Source: Eudorina sp. 2006-703-Eu-15
Taxonomy: Eukaryota; Chlorophyta; Chlorophyceae; Chlamydomonadales; Volvocaceae
Reading direction: 5' to 3'
Assembly (NCBI GenBank): GCA_003117195.1
Contig: BDSI01000046.1
Coordinates: 310,001-374,000 of the forward strand
DNA length: 64,000 nt
Part shown: positions 1 through 11,545 of the stretch, piece by piece
How positions within the stretch are numbered: position 1 is the stretch's first letter
Layout: each line of letters opens with the position of its first letter
Notes under the pieces: generated by a model
Told to the model about the DNA's origin: nothing
Seen by the model: the letters and a program-made list of their open reading frames with translations, nothing else
Database searches by the model: none
Position numbers and translations under genes: made by a program

Positions 1-3000
1 GATCTCAGCGAGTGCAATAAACCACCGTTCAATCAAGCACGTACATCTTGCCAACATCTGAATTAATGCCGGCCCGGCCAGACGGAGTGCGCGATGTGCC
101 AGCGCAGCGGTGCCTCGCAAGGAAAACGTCACCTCGGAACTTTAGTCGAGGAAGGAATAAATCCCAATCCAGCTTTACCCGGAAAGGATCTTCCTAGCGC
201 AGTACATGAGGAAAGACAGGGCGCCAGGTACCCGTACGGGTACATTGAATTGCCGCTCTCGCAAGCGTACGCCTACATGACCTCGGTTTTGTAAATCGAG
301 AGACTATCGGGCCATCGAGCTGAAAGCGTATGCCCACGATATGGCCTGCCGTTTCCACACCAGGATTGTACGACCTTCACAACGATCGGAAACCCAACAG
401 TCAAGCGCCGCATGGAGTGTTTGCGCGCCCAGGCGTCGAGCAAAATTCAAACAGTCGAGGCCTGCAACGTCGTAGCAGTAATTATTTTTACGCTTTGCAT
501 ATAGAATCGGTTTTATATTCCCCGGATTGAGATTAAGCGGTTGCTTTCGGCCTGGTGCCAGCCGTCGCAAGCTGAGGTGCATGGCTGAACATTCCCGCTT
601 CCCAGCGGCAAAAAAGTGCTTCCGATCCTGTTTAATTTCCGTGACAATTTGAACAGTGCTCGACAACCGTGGACCTGAATGGTAGTGTAGGCTTTAGGGC
701 AATAGCGCTTACATTAGATCTATTAGGGTACTGATAAAAAAATAATACAAATCAATCAGAATAAACAGATAAATTATTAGAACACGATCAGTAACAAACA
801 ACCCAAGCCACCAATGAAAACTGACGCCGGAGTAAGCGGTGCAGGCACGCGAAGGGGCGCCGGGTCCGACGCTTATTCAACCGTTCTTACAAATTAAGAT
901 GAGGCGCGAAAGTCAACGGACCAAGTTTTCTGATCGCCACCATCGCCATAACCAAACCCGGGCGGGAAAGCCAGAAACGTTAAACGCTGTGCTTGCACTG
1001 GCGCTGCACGGGTGCCGTTGGGGTGCGAGGCAACAGCGCACGGCAGCGCGCTCCGTCTCGTGCGCATGCGGTTGGGCACACGTGTGAGCTTTTGGCCTTT
1101 CACCTGCTCCTGCAGTGCCGCTGCAGGGATGCGTGGCGGCGTGAGGTGGGGGAAAGGGCGGCGGCTTTTTCAAACCAGCCAATGCCGGTAAAACAACCAC
1201 CGACGCCCGTTCGCCCTAGAAACCGGACGGTGGTGTCAGTGCCCCGCCTGATGCGTGATGCCGCCAGAGCTCCGCTAGTCCCGCCCTTGCAGCGTTTGCT
1301 CGGTCGGTCCGAAGCACAGAAGCTCCGAAGACGTATCCTGACCTGCGTGTTACGTCCTTGAACGTGCAATAGCAAAAACGCTTGCCTCCTGGGAATGAGG
1401 CTCGGCAAGGTTATCGGCTATGGTTTCGTGCGGTAGCCGGAGATGCATTCTGCCCCTGGAACCCGTGCGCAACTGCATCCACAGCATGGTGGCCAACCGA
1501 TGACACGCGGAGTCGGTTCAGTGGGTGAAATTCTTTAGTTTGCAGTCGGCGCGGGTCGGCGGCACTGAACTGGCTGACTCTCTGACGAACGCGGGCGAGC
1601 AACGCAAGTGATTGAACAGCGCCTGACGGCGCCCACGGGGACAGTCCTTTCGCGCGGGTGGGGTTGGCAAATGCGACCGCCAGGGACCGCCTTGCGAAAA
1701 AGGGCGCAAACCGCGACCCGCAGCCCGAAACCAAACACAGTGAGGCGGCTAAACTACAAGAAAACTCAAGTCTGTGCAAAAGTTCATGCGCGCAAGTACC
1801 TCCGCATCTGTAGTTTTTCGTTTGCGCTGTGCTGCGACGTCCGGTACTTCCCTCGACTCGTCCCGTCGCGGGCGCGGAGAATGTCCCGGCTGATTTGCTT
1901 GTAACAAAAACGATTATGTCAAGTATTTAAAGATTCACAGCGATGTCCGAAGCATGCGAAACAGGGCACTGCCGCGGACGCGGCGCCGCCCGGCGCCGCC
2001 ATACTATGCAAGCCCGCCTGCCGATTGCCAACACATGCGTTCATGTATTTTTACTGGTTTTGTGTTAGCGTCAAGAAAATCTTGAAAATTCTGCAGCCAT
2101 TTTCGCGGCCGCGGCCTTCCAGTGGCAGTGCAGGTCCGACCCTTACAATTCCGTGTGCAGCAATGGAGGCAATGTGGCGTAAACATGCATAATATTCAAT
2201 CTTGGTCTTGGCAGAGCGAAAGGGAGTGCCGGCTTAAACCGCACAGCTTTCGAAACGCCGGGTGTCCACAAGCTTTGTCTTTATGACGTGATTCTACTTA
2301 TCTAACGGTGAATTAAGGACTCGGTAATGCCACTGTGAAGACCTGTTCCCACAAACGACAAGAATAGAAGTCCGCTCCAACCGCCAGCCACGCAGGGGCA
2401 ACCTTATAGGATACTCGAGAGTCTCGCCATACTTATATAATGCGCAAAGCTAAAACTTCATGAAGTGCTAAGTCTCTGGAGACTGCCATGCTCTCCTGCT
2501 TACAAAGCAGTATCAGAAACCGTACCCGCCGCGTATTGCACAACTCACTGCTTATTTTGCGTACTGAGAAACTGACGTGATTAGAATTTGAAGATCGATT
2601 GGATTGAAATTCGGTCCTTAGACCTGGCCAATTTGAATAGCCGTACTTTTGAATATAACGTATTCGGGTTTGACAGACCCCTCGCCTTCGCATACTTGCA
2701 CGCCCATTCCAATATTGTTGCAGACACTCCTATCCGCACATGAAATGTTTTTTGCATGAAAGAAGCTTGCCAGTGCGAATATGCACCTACTCTGTTTCTC
2801 GGGGCCCGGACTTCAGTCCGCAACGGCGATTGTGTACGCTCTTTGTATAACGTGGGCGCTTCTGTGAGTCAATGGCAACATGCTTCACACGCGATGGTCA
2901 CGCTCGGCAACTATCTTCGCGCCACATCGGACTTAATCGTTGCCGTCATTGCTTTGCGCAGAGCAAACAAAATTCAATCACGCGAAATTAAATGTCAAGC

Positions 3001-3270
3001 AGGCGCCTATCATCTTGGACCTTACTACAATCGGAAAGGCGGGAGGACCTTTTGTCTGCTCGTCTTCAGCAGCCCCACGCAATGCTCAGACGCTAGGTGT
3101 CAATCCGCCGACCTTTCAAATGTTATCTTATCAATTCGTAAGTTCAATTCAACGCGCACTGCAAACATCGTGGCTGGCTTTCTGTCCTGGGCAGTTCGTG
3201 CGTTGCAAGGCACTTGTTTGGCCACAAAGCTCAAGGAGTGTTGTTCAATTTGTTTGCGCCATTCCTCTGT
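1..3270. other. No gene supported
   Basis: I see no stretch with convincing coding character here on either strand. Open frames are short, mostly overlap each other and do not connect through plausible splice sites. A locally AT-rich patch lies at about 710-830. Because the pherophorin gene that begins near 3271 shows no secretion signal, its true 5' exon could be hidden in this stretch, but I cannot point to it. Confidence 0.5.
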
Positions 3271-6200
3271 ATGCCTTCAGGATCCGAATGCGTAACTGGG
3301 GGCGCCAGCCTTGCTGCGTCGCTGCATTTGCCGGGTCAAGTCGTCGGCACTCCCGTTGCTCACACGTTCCGCGGATCGCGGGACGGCAGCGGGGAGCTCC
3401 GGCTCTCGGGGCTTAACCTGCGCACATCAAACGCAACTGGGTCGCAGTTATGCCTGACGTTGCGAGGCAGCAGTCAGTGCAACGCGCCGGAGCGCTTGTG
3501 CTCGCTGTCGCCACGCCAGCCAGCAGGGTCATGCACCGCGCGACTGTCCGACGCATCAGGCTCTTGGTGCTCCACGGCGGTTGTCTCACCCGCGCCGGCG
3601 CCGGCGGCAGCGCGACCCAAGTCAACGTCGCCTCCCCCGCCGTCGCGCCCGCCACAGACCCCGCCTTTGTCGTCTCGTCTTAGCCGACCCTCGCCGCCGT
3701 CACCCGCCGCGGCGGTCCATCCCGAGACGCCGATCGCTGAGGCCGCGACGCCGCACCCCACCGGCGGAGGCTACCTCCGGGCCGCCTCAACCGCTTCCGC
3801 GAAACGACCATACGCCAGCCACGTTAGCGGTGCGCCCGCGTCCGCTCATGTCGCCTTGTCGCCCTCGTCGTCGTCGTCACCGCCGCCGCCGTCGTGCCGC
3901 TTCTGCGTGCAACTCCACATGCAGCCGCCAGCCGCACTGGTGGCCGGCCAGGACCCGCTGGAGTTCTCGTGTGAGAGCGCCACAGCCAGGGTGGAGGCGT
4001 ACATCGTCGCGGCGCTGCGCCAGATGGAACAGCGGCCGGCCGATGCCGCTGCGGACGCCGCCGCCGCAGCCGCCGCGCTGCCGCACTTCTCCCTCGACAC
4101 GTGTCGCGCCGGCAGCAACAGCAGCGGAGGTAGCGCAGTGTCCGGCACCCGTGGCAACGCCGCCGCCACCGCCGCCGCCGCAGACGGCCGAAGCAGCATC
4201 AAGGTGCAGCACCGGGACCAGCACCACCAGCACCACCAGGCGGCGGGGGCCGGCTCGCACCTGGTGCGGCTGTGCGGCACGTTTGCCTCCGATGCGCAGG
4301 CGGACCACGCTGCCAGGGCGCTGTACAGCCTCATCAGCTCGGGGGAAATGGGCATCGCGATGCTGACTGGGCGGCACAGCCCCGCGGGGCGGCCGGGGGC
4401 GGCCGCCACCGCGGCCGCGGCCGCCTCGTGCTCCTACTCGGCGCGTGGGTACAGCGTCAACACGCGGGGCTTCGTTCAGTCAGGTCCGCCCACGTGCCTG
4501 TTCAACGCGTCCAACACGGTGACGTGCGTGGTGCAGGAGGATGTGCAGCAGGCCAGCCGCCCGCCGCCGCCGCCGCCGCCGCCGCAGGAGGAGGAGGAAG
4601 ATGAGGGGCGCGGGTCGTCGCAGCGGCGCTCAGCGGTTTCGGTCCGCCGCGACGGCGACGCGGCCCCGCGTCGCACGGCCGCAGCGCCGCCGGCGTCCGG
4701 GACTAGCAGGCCGCCGCCGCTGCTTTCTTCACCGGCGGGCACGACGCGAGGGCGGAGCGCGGGTCGCCAGCAGGCCGCGTCCTCCTGCGGCGTGTGTGTG
4801 AGCGTGGAGGTGAAGGCGCCCGCAGGCCGGGGCGGCGCGCCGCCCCATCAGGGCGCCATGCTGGATGAGCGGATCTGCCGGCAGGTGGCCGAGCGCATCC
4901 AACTCTACATGGAGGGCCTGGCGGCGGGCTTGGATACCCCGGGGAGCAGGAGGAGTGCGATGGCGACGGCGACCGCGTCACCCGTGAAGAAGCTGGCGGC
5001 CGCCGCGCTGCCCTCCAGCGGCGCGGTGCGGCAGCGTTTCACGCTGACGGGCTGTGACACGTCATCGGTGCGGGTCTGCGGCGCGTACGACACGCGGCCC
5101 GAGGTCCTCGCCCACGTGGTGCGGCTGTTCGACCAGGGCTTCCTGGAGGAGCTGGTGCGGCTGCCGCTGCTCACGCCGTGCGACTCGCAGCAGCTGGTGG
5201 GGTACACGTTTACGTCATCCGTGACGGCCCCGGACGGCGGCAAGTCGTGCATCGGGTTCATGGAGGAGCGGCGGCGCTGCGTTGCCGCAGCCTTGCCAGC
5301 GGCGGCGGCGGTGCCGGAGTCGTCGCCCCCGCCACCTCCGCCGCCGATCGCGCCGGCCCTGCGGGCCTCGCCGCCCGCCAACACTTCGCCACTTCAGCCG
5401 CCGATGGCGATGGCGTTGGCCATGGCGACAGCGGCCACGACGACGACGACGACGAAGGCGGCGATGTTTGTGCAAGCTGTCAAGCCTTATGCGTTGGTTG
5501 TGGGGCTGCAGACCATGAGCGGCAATACCGCCATGTGCTCGAGCATGGCGACTATGGTCTTGATGGAGCTGCAGAACAACGTGGCTCAGACGCTTCTGGG
5601 GTCCCGTGTGACAACCTCTTGGGAACAGGAGAGCGTGTGCTCCACCACCCTGGTGGCCTTCCGCACCACACTGCTCGACGCGACCAGCTTCGCTCGGGCC
5701 AGCCAAATCCTGCAGGATGGCGAGCTCTGCAAGTCCATGAACAACGCGCTGTGCGGCAGCCTGAACTCGGGCGGCTACCAGCAACCGGTGCTCTTTGCCG
5801 GCTACAACAGGACCCTCTCGACGGCGTTCGTCAGCTGCACCTGCGCGCCCCCGCCGCCGCCGCCGCCCCTTTCACCGCTCCCGCCGTCGCCGCCGGCGCC
5901 GCCGTCCCCACCGCCGCCCGTGACCCGGATAGATATGCCGCTGGCGCAGGTCAGGCTCACGCCCAATGCGACGGTAGGCGCGGGTGGGTTGGGCCGCTAG
6001 GGGGTTTATTGGGGTGGGTGGGGGGTGTTATTATCAATATACATTGAGGTGTTATTATATATTGTACTGTTGGGGCTTATGGAGTCGTTCGGTCGCTGGT
6101 GGGACGGCGGAATCGCGCTGATCATACGGCGGTTTGCAGGCGCATGCCAGACACCCCCCAGGGCTCCCTCCCGCCGGTGATGTCCTGGCCTGGTCTGACC

Positions 6201-7384
6201 TGACCTGCTCGTGGGTGTGCCGAGTGTCTTCTTGTGCCCATGGAAAGTAAGTACCTCTTTGCCTCAGCATGTTGCATGGTAGACCTCGTCCCGCTGCGGC
6301 TGGTGGCAAATCAGCAAAATCCCCTGGCAGTCAGCAGTTCCCCAACTCCCTCGCTCCTGGTCCCGCCCCTTGCTGAGCCCCCCGTGTGTTGTTCGGTATA
6401 GACCCAACCCGGTTCTACCTCTGAACCGGACCTGGATCTCAACCCCACCCACCCACCCATCCCCCCACCCACATGTTCGTCCAACCAACCATTCATTCAT
6501 GTACGTGTTCGCCCGTCCGTCCGGTTCCCCGCCCCCGCCCTCCCAGGTGGACGCCGTGAGTGTGCCAGCGGTCAACTCGACCACCACCACCCTCAGGAAC
6601 CTCACCTGCTTCGCCCTGAACGCATTCAACGCCACCACCAATGCCATCAACCCCGTGAGTGAGGGAGGTGCCCGGCCGCGCATCGGTCGTGTTCAGGGCC
6701 GGGTGGGGAGAGCCGCGGCCATCCGGTTCCAGTCGGGTACCCCCCCCCTCGACCAGTGCTCGCACCCACACCCTGCCCTGCACACACCGGGGGTGCGCCG
6801 CAGTCCATCTCATCCCGCCGTGTTCCTTGGATATGTCGATACCGGCCGCCGGCCTCGTGCTCCCCCCATGGGTTTTGTTTTTGTCTTGGCATCGCGTGCC
6901 TCGACGCTTCCCCAGCCGCCTCTCCAACATTGTTCTGCACCGCCCCCCCCCCCCCCAATCGCTGCTGACGGCCGCGCCCCCGACACGTCCCCAACGGCCC
7001 CACCCCCTCTTTCCGCAGATGTGCGTCACCAACCGTGTCACGGGCTTCACTCTTCGCGTCAACGCCACCGCGTTCTTCAAAAACTTTGTGACCCGCGTGT
7101 TCTTCAGGGCGCTCTTGACGGACCGCCCTGCCCAGCTCAGCCCGGCGGCCTGGGACCGGCCCGGCATGTTGGAGCTGTCGAACTCGACGTTGGATTTTTT
7201 CCCCGGCGGTTTCACGTCCGACAACCTGGGACTGTGGGCGCAGAAGGGCCGCGGCAAGGTGTGTTTCGATATGGACCGCGCCCGGCTGCGGGAGCTGTGC
7301 ATGGGCCCCAGCTGCCAGGTCACCATGCAGTACTTCCCCTCCAGCTGCGTTGCGTCGGCGGCCGTGTTTGTGCCGGCGGCATGA
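3271..7384 (+). CDS. Pherophorin-domain extracellular matrix protein
   Basis: Exons read as 3271-5973, 6547-6654 and 7019-7384, giving about 1058 aa; both introns have GT-AG borders in phase 0 (donors GTAGGC and GTGAGT; acceptors CCCAG and CCGCAG). Without the first splice the frame stops at 5998, in the middle of a matrix-protein pattern. The protein has three or four cysteine-rich pherophorin-like modules: about residues 209-426 (starts CRFCVQL), 506-670 (starts CGVCVSV), 739-861, and a C-terminal module after residue 902 with NLTCFALNAFNATT and a final Cys pair. Proline runs (PPPPPPPP, SPPPP) separate them, as in the hydroxyproline-rich rods of volvocine pherophorins, which build the extracellular matrix or cell wall. 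ATG 3271 is the first in-frame Met in the long exon, but no signal peptide follows it, so an upstream exon is likely missing. Family call is firm; N-terminus is not. Confidence 0.85.
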
Positions 7385-10300
7385 CTGCGGGGGTGCGTGC
7401 GCCGGGGGACGACCGTCATCGTGCGCACGTCTTGGGAATGGACTGTTTTGATTCGGTTTGGTTTGGTTTTAGTACTCGGGAGGGGGGGGCTTTCGTCGCG
7501 GCGCTGGATCTGAGGGTCGCAGTGGCTGCGGATTGCGGTGAGATACTCGCGCGGGGGAATCCCTTCGGTTGCGTGACGAACGACATGTTGATACCATAAA
7601 TGGGGAGAAGAATGCGTCCGGCATCTCCGGATGAAAATTGACGTGTGATTGGCGGCACACGGCTGGTTGCCGCCGATTGTTTTGGTTGAATGAATGGGGC
7701 AACGATCCAGGCCGGCGTGTGGGTTGTGGGCGCAACATTCCGATGCGCTTGCATCTTGTTTTGTTTTGCATCGCAATGAATGACAGGAGAAGGGTGGGGT
7801 GCTGGGCCTCTGCGGGTCCGGGCGGTTTGCACATCAAGTCAGCTCGGTGCATGTGACAGGACAGGACAGGCCGGGTCAGGGTCAGGGTCAGGCGGCAAGC
7901 AGGTACGTGGTCGTCCCACAGCTGCCCTGCCGGCGGGCGTTAACAGGTCGGGTTGGGAAGGCGGGGCAGGGCATATCCTTGGTGTGGGGGCGTTTGCCTT
8001 GCATTGCGGAACTCATCAACACACCTGGGTCTCCCTCTCACGCTGCATACGCACGGAAGGTATTTTGACGACGTCTCGGCGGACTGGTCATGGTGACGGT
8101 GACGGATTACTACTAAAGCATCTTTTCTTCCTTATTTCTCTTGTTCTCCAATGATGTCTGCGACTGAGTGGAGGGGTTTGGACACCAGTCGCGTTTCCAG
8201 GCACCGGGTGGGTGTTCCGGTGGCCTGGCCTCGGAGTTTGTGACAGGGAACTGAGCTCCCTCTCAGTTCCCTATCGATCGCTGCTTCTCCCTGCGTTGAC
8301 CCGGGGGGGGGGAGGAGGATACCCCCGCACGTGCGTTGTGCGTTCGCAACTGTTGGTACACACTATACGTCATTGAATGGCGGTCGCCCGCCGTGACGGA
8401 ATCGATCAACCAATCGACCCATCGCATGCGTCACTTGCGAGTGAGCGAAATAAATACTTCCCTGCACCCAGCCAACCCGGCTGCGCCAGGCGACCGTTCG
8501 CCCCGGCTGACTGTGGTCTCACCTGTTGGCATCTTTGGGAGCTCCCCAGATATATACTTTGGGTGACGCCGGGAATGCCTTGTTGTCGTTGACACGATCT
8601 TTACATCTCGCGCAGCACTCTCGCCACCCTTGATGTCCATTTTTTCGTGATTGTTTGTTTTTCTGACTGCTTGGATGCGATGCTGATCCGGAGGGGAGGA
8701 GCGATCCGTGGCGCGTGGTTGGATTACGCGCGTCGGGGATGCGGCGACGAGGGAATGACGGGCTGGCGCCAACGCTCTTGCGCTTTTGATATTCACCACC
8801 ATATAGGTATAATATGGAGCAGCCGCCAGAGCGGCCCCGCCAGGCGGTGCGGTGACGCGGAGATTGGAGTGTAGTACTTGTTCCGTACGGGTCGACCTCG
8901 CGACATTTTTGACGTCATTGTGAGAGCTTTGTTTTGGAGGTGAGGATTGAGGATTTCTTGGCAGCGAGTGTGCTTGGCCGATTCATCACAATGCATTCCA
9001 CCACTAATAACACTTGTGTGTGCTTTGGCACACGTGGTAATCTTGCATGGGCGCATATCGACAAGTGCATACGGGGACGGCTGTGTTCGGCGGAATGACT
9101 AATATCATCTGGTGGCCACCCGTGGGATAACAAGAAGGAGAGCACGAAGAGTTCCGGGATGTGGCTTTGTCTTTGCGGTCATACACGTCTAAAATGGAGG
9201 CGGGGTGCTGGAGAGCTGTGTGTGGGAGGGGAGGGCGCTGTGCACCGCACATTTCGGTGCATCCAGCGAGCTCTGGCGGATGGATGGATGAAAGAATGAA
9301 CGCATGCGTGGGATTGGGTGCCAAATGGCGGGAAGGCGGATGAGATGTTGTTCTTGCTGAAGTTCTTGGTGACTGATGGACTATGCAGGTGTTGAAGACT
9401 AGCAGATGCTCGTGCCAGGAGTCAGTCGCCGTGTCGAAAGGGATGTGTTTGGGTACAAGGGTGAGGCAGGCATGTCTGCGCGGTAACTGGGCAGTACGGA
9501 GTTAGGTAGGAGTAAGGTAGGGCAGGGACGCAGATTTATTTAGGTCGCTCTTTTTTTGCGCTTTCATTACGTGTTTCGCCGACTGTTTAACGGTTTTGTT
9601 TTTTCGTGTTGCGAGCTCCCAAAGTACATATTCCCTGAAATATGAAATGACCAGTCAGTCATATGATGCGTCGTACAGCTTGATCGTTACCGGACTGGGA
9701 CGTCGCCATTTGGTTGTAATCAACGATGTTGGTCGCACACCGTCTGGTTGGGTCTCCGGTGATACACGCGCCCTGAACTTTTGAACTGCGGTCGCTGACA
9801 GTGCAATAACGGGCGGCGAGGGGTATTTTAAAGTCGTTGAACCGGCCATTCGCGGCCAGCGGGGCGTGGACAGCCGGGATGCAGGGGCTTCCAGGTCATC
9901 ATGAAAGCGGTCATCACGAACTGGTCGTTTTGTCTCCTGTCCTCGGGCGCTGTAACTTTCCTCAAGTGCTAAAGTTTTCTCACTTGAACCAACGGGCGGG
10001 TGGACGATCTGACCAGCTTGGCAATTACACCGATGTTCGTTGAACCGGAACGGCTCCCAGCCGATCCGACTGCTCCAGACGCCCGCCAAATTGCCCGCCT
10101 GATTCGTCGTCCCCATCGACAAGCCGGACAGCGAGGCTGCGTGGTACGCCAATGTCGTTCCTGCTACACCGGTTATATGCGATCATTACAAGGAACCGAT
10201 TCTCCTTGCGTGACGCGGCTGACCTGCCGGCTCTGCCGTCAAGGCACTGCCGCCTTGACAGTGGAAGCGGCGAAAGGAACGGCTCTTCCCAATCGCCACA

Positions 10301-11545
10301 GCCCGCACCTGGGCTGGATATGCACAAGCGCAACATGACGACATTCAGTGCGGAAAGTCAGCCGCAAGGGCCCTCGGTTGGCATAGCTGGCGTCGGGGAC
10401 CTTCTATGCCCCCCACCGCAGGCGAGGCTGTCCGCGGTTCCCCGCCCCATTCGGGAGACGCTCTCTGACGCTCGACGGCGACTGCTTTCTAAATTCCGCC
10501 TGTTGTTTATCCACTGTGTTTTCCTTACAGTCACATCGGCCTGGCGACGACAAAAGGTGACCCCACCAACCAACTGCCGATGCACCACTTCAACGACGTG
10601 CACGCAACACCGATCCACCCGCTGGCTGTCGTCGCCAGGGGGACCACAACCAACCAACCATCAGCAACCGTTTCATGCTTCATCAGCAAACCCTAACTCC
10701 CCCCACATCGGGACGTGACCAGTCGCGCGCTGCGCACCCGCCCGACACCCGCTGCTCACACCCGCTGTCACAACCGTCAGTCAGTACCGCGCGCACAACG
10801 AAAGCGCCCATCCCTGCGCCATCCCCCACCAGGGTCAACCAAGCTAGTAATTCCCATCCCATATGAATGTCCCCCTGCGCCCCGTTATGAAGCGTTCGTT
10901 ATGTGCGATTGGCTATGCCGCAACCCCCTGCTTGCACCGCACCGCACTGCCCTGCAACGGAGCCAAACTGACCAGCGACCCGCACTGCGCTGCACCGCAA
11001 CGCGCCGCATTGACCTGCCATCGCCGCAATCAAGTACCTGGCGCCGCACTGTTATATGGTCCGCAACCTCGAGACAGCCAGGGTCGCTGTCGCGCGCCCA
11101 CACCACCATCATCTCAACACATCATTAGACCACCCGGAACGATCCATCATCGGCGTACTCCAACCACACACGACAACGAGCCAGACCTGCCGCTGCCTCC
11201 CATTACCAAAGCGCACGTACGTGCGAATCAGCTCCCCCGGCCCTTGGCCGTTTCCCTTTTAACCTCCCCCGGCCCGGTGCCCCACACATCCGGGTCACCT
11301 ATCCTGCCCCTGCCCGTTGGACTGACCGAACGGGGAGGCTGCAAACCAATCCTCAACCCTACGAGTGACGGACGTCCGCCGCGCCACACCACTTCAAACA
11401 GCCTTTCGCCACCTCCTCCCCCCCTCCACATCGCCTGCTCTGTGCATTCGGCTCACCACCACCGCAGCAGTCCCGCCGCAGCACTGCCGCGTCAAGAAAC
11501 ACGACGCTAAGGCGCCGCCTTGGCTCCCATACCGTCTGTGATGCC
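7385..11545. other. Intergenic region, 3' flank of two convergent genes
   Basis: About 4.1 kb between the plus-strand pherophorin stop and the minus-strand coiled-coil gene Y stop. It should hold both 3' UTRs. No plus-strand TGTAA occurs for more than 2 kb after the pherophorin stop (the first I see is at 9715-9719), so either the 3' UTR is long or a different signal is used. Short GTCAGG repeats lie at about 7875-7892. Nothing here looks coding. Confidence 0.6.
10525..10529 (-). terminator. Candidate TGTAA polyadenylation signal for gene Y
   Basis: TTACA on the plus strand reads TGTAA on the minus strand, the usual volvocine polyadenylation signal, about 1.0 kb beyond the stop codon of the coiled-coil gene at 11546. 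Other copies at about 10022 and 10184 are alternatives; a pentamer is weak evidence by itself. Confidence 0.35.

Noticed and set aside
7862..7892. GTCAGG repeats as telomere-like DNA
   Set aside because: Only three or four units, and not the TTTTAGGG or TTTAGGG type expected for green algae.
8281..8310. GTTGACCCGGGG as a possible fifth copy of the dispersed element
   Set aside because: Similarity is limited to about 9 bases and lacks the TCATCGGTGAC core.
10863..11510. Plus-strand open frame of 215 codons next to the gene Y stop
   Set aside because: Pro/His/Thr-rich translation of C-rich DNA without domain pattern or splice partners.
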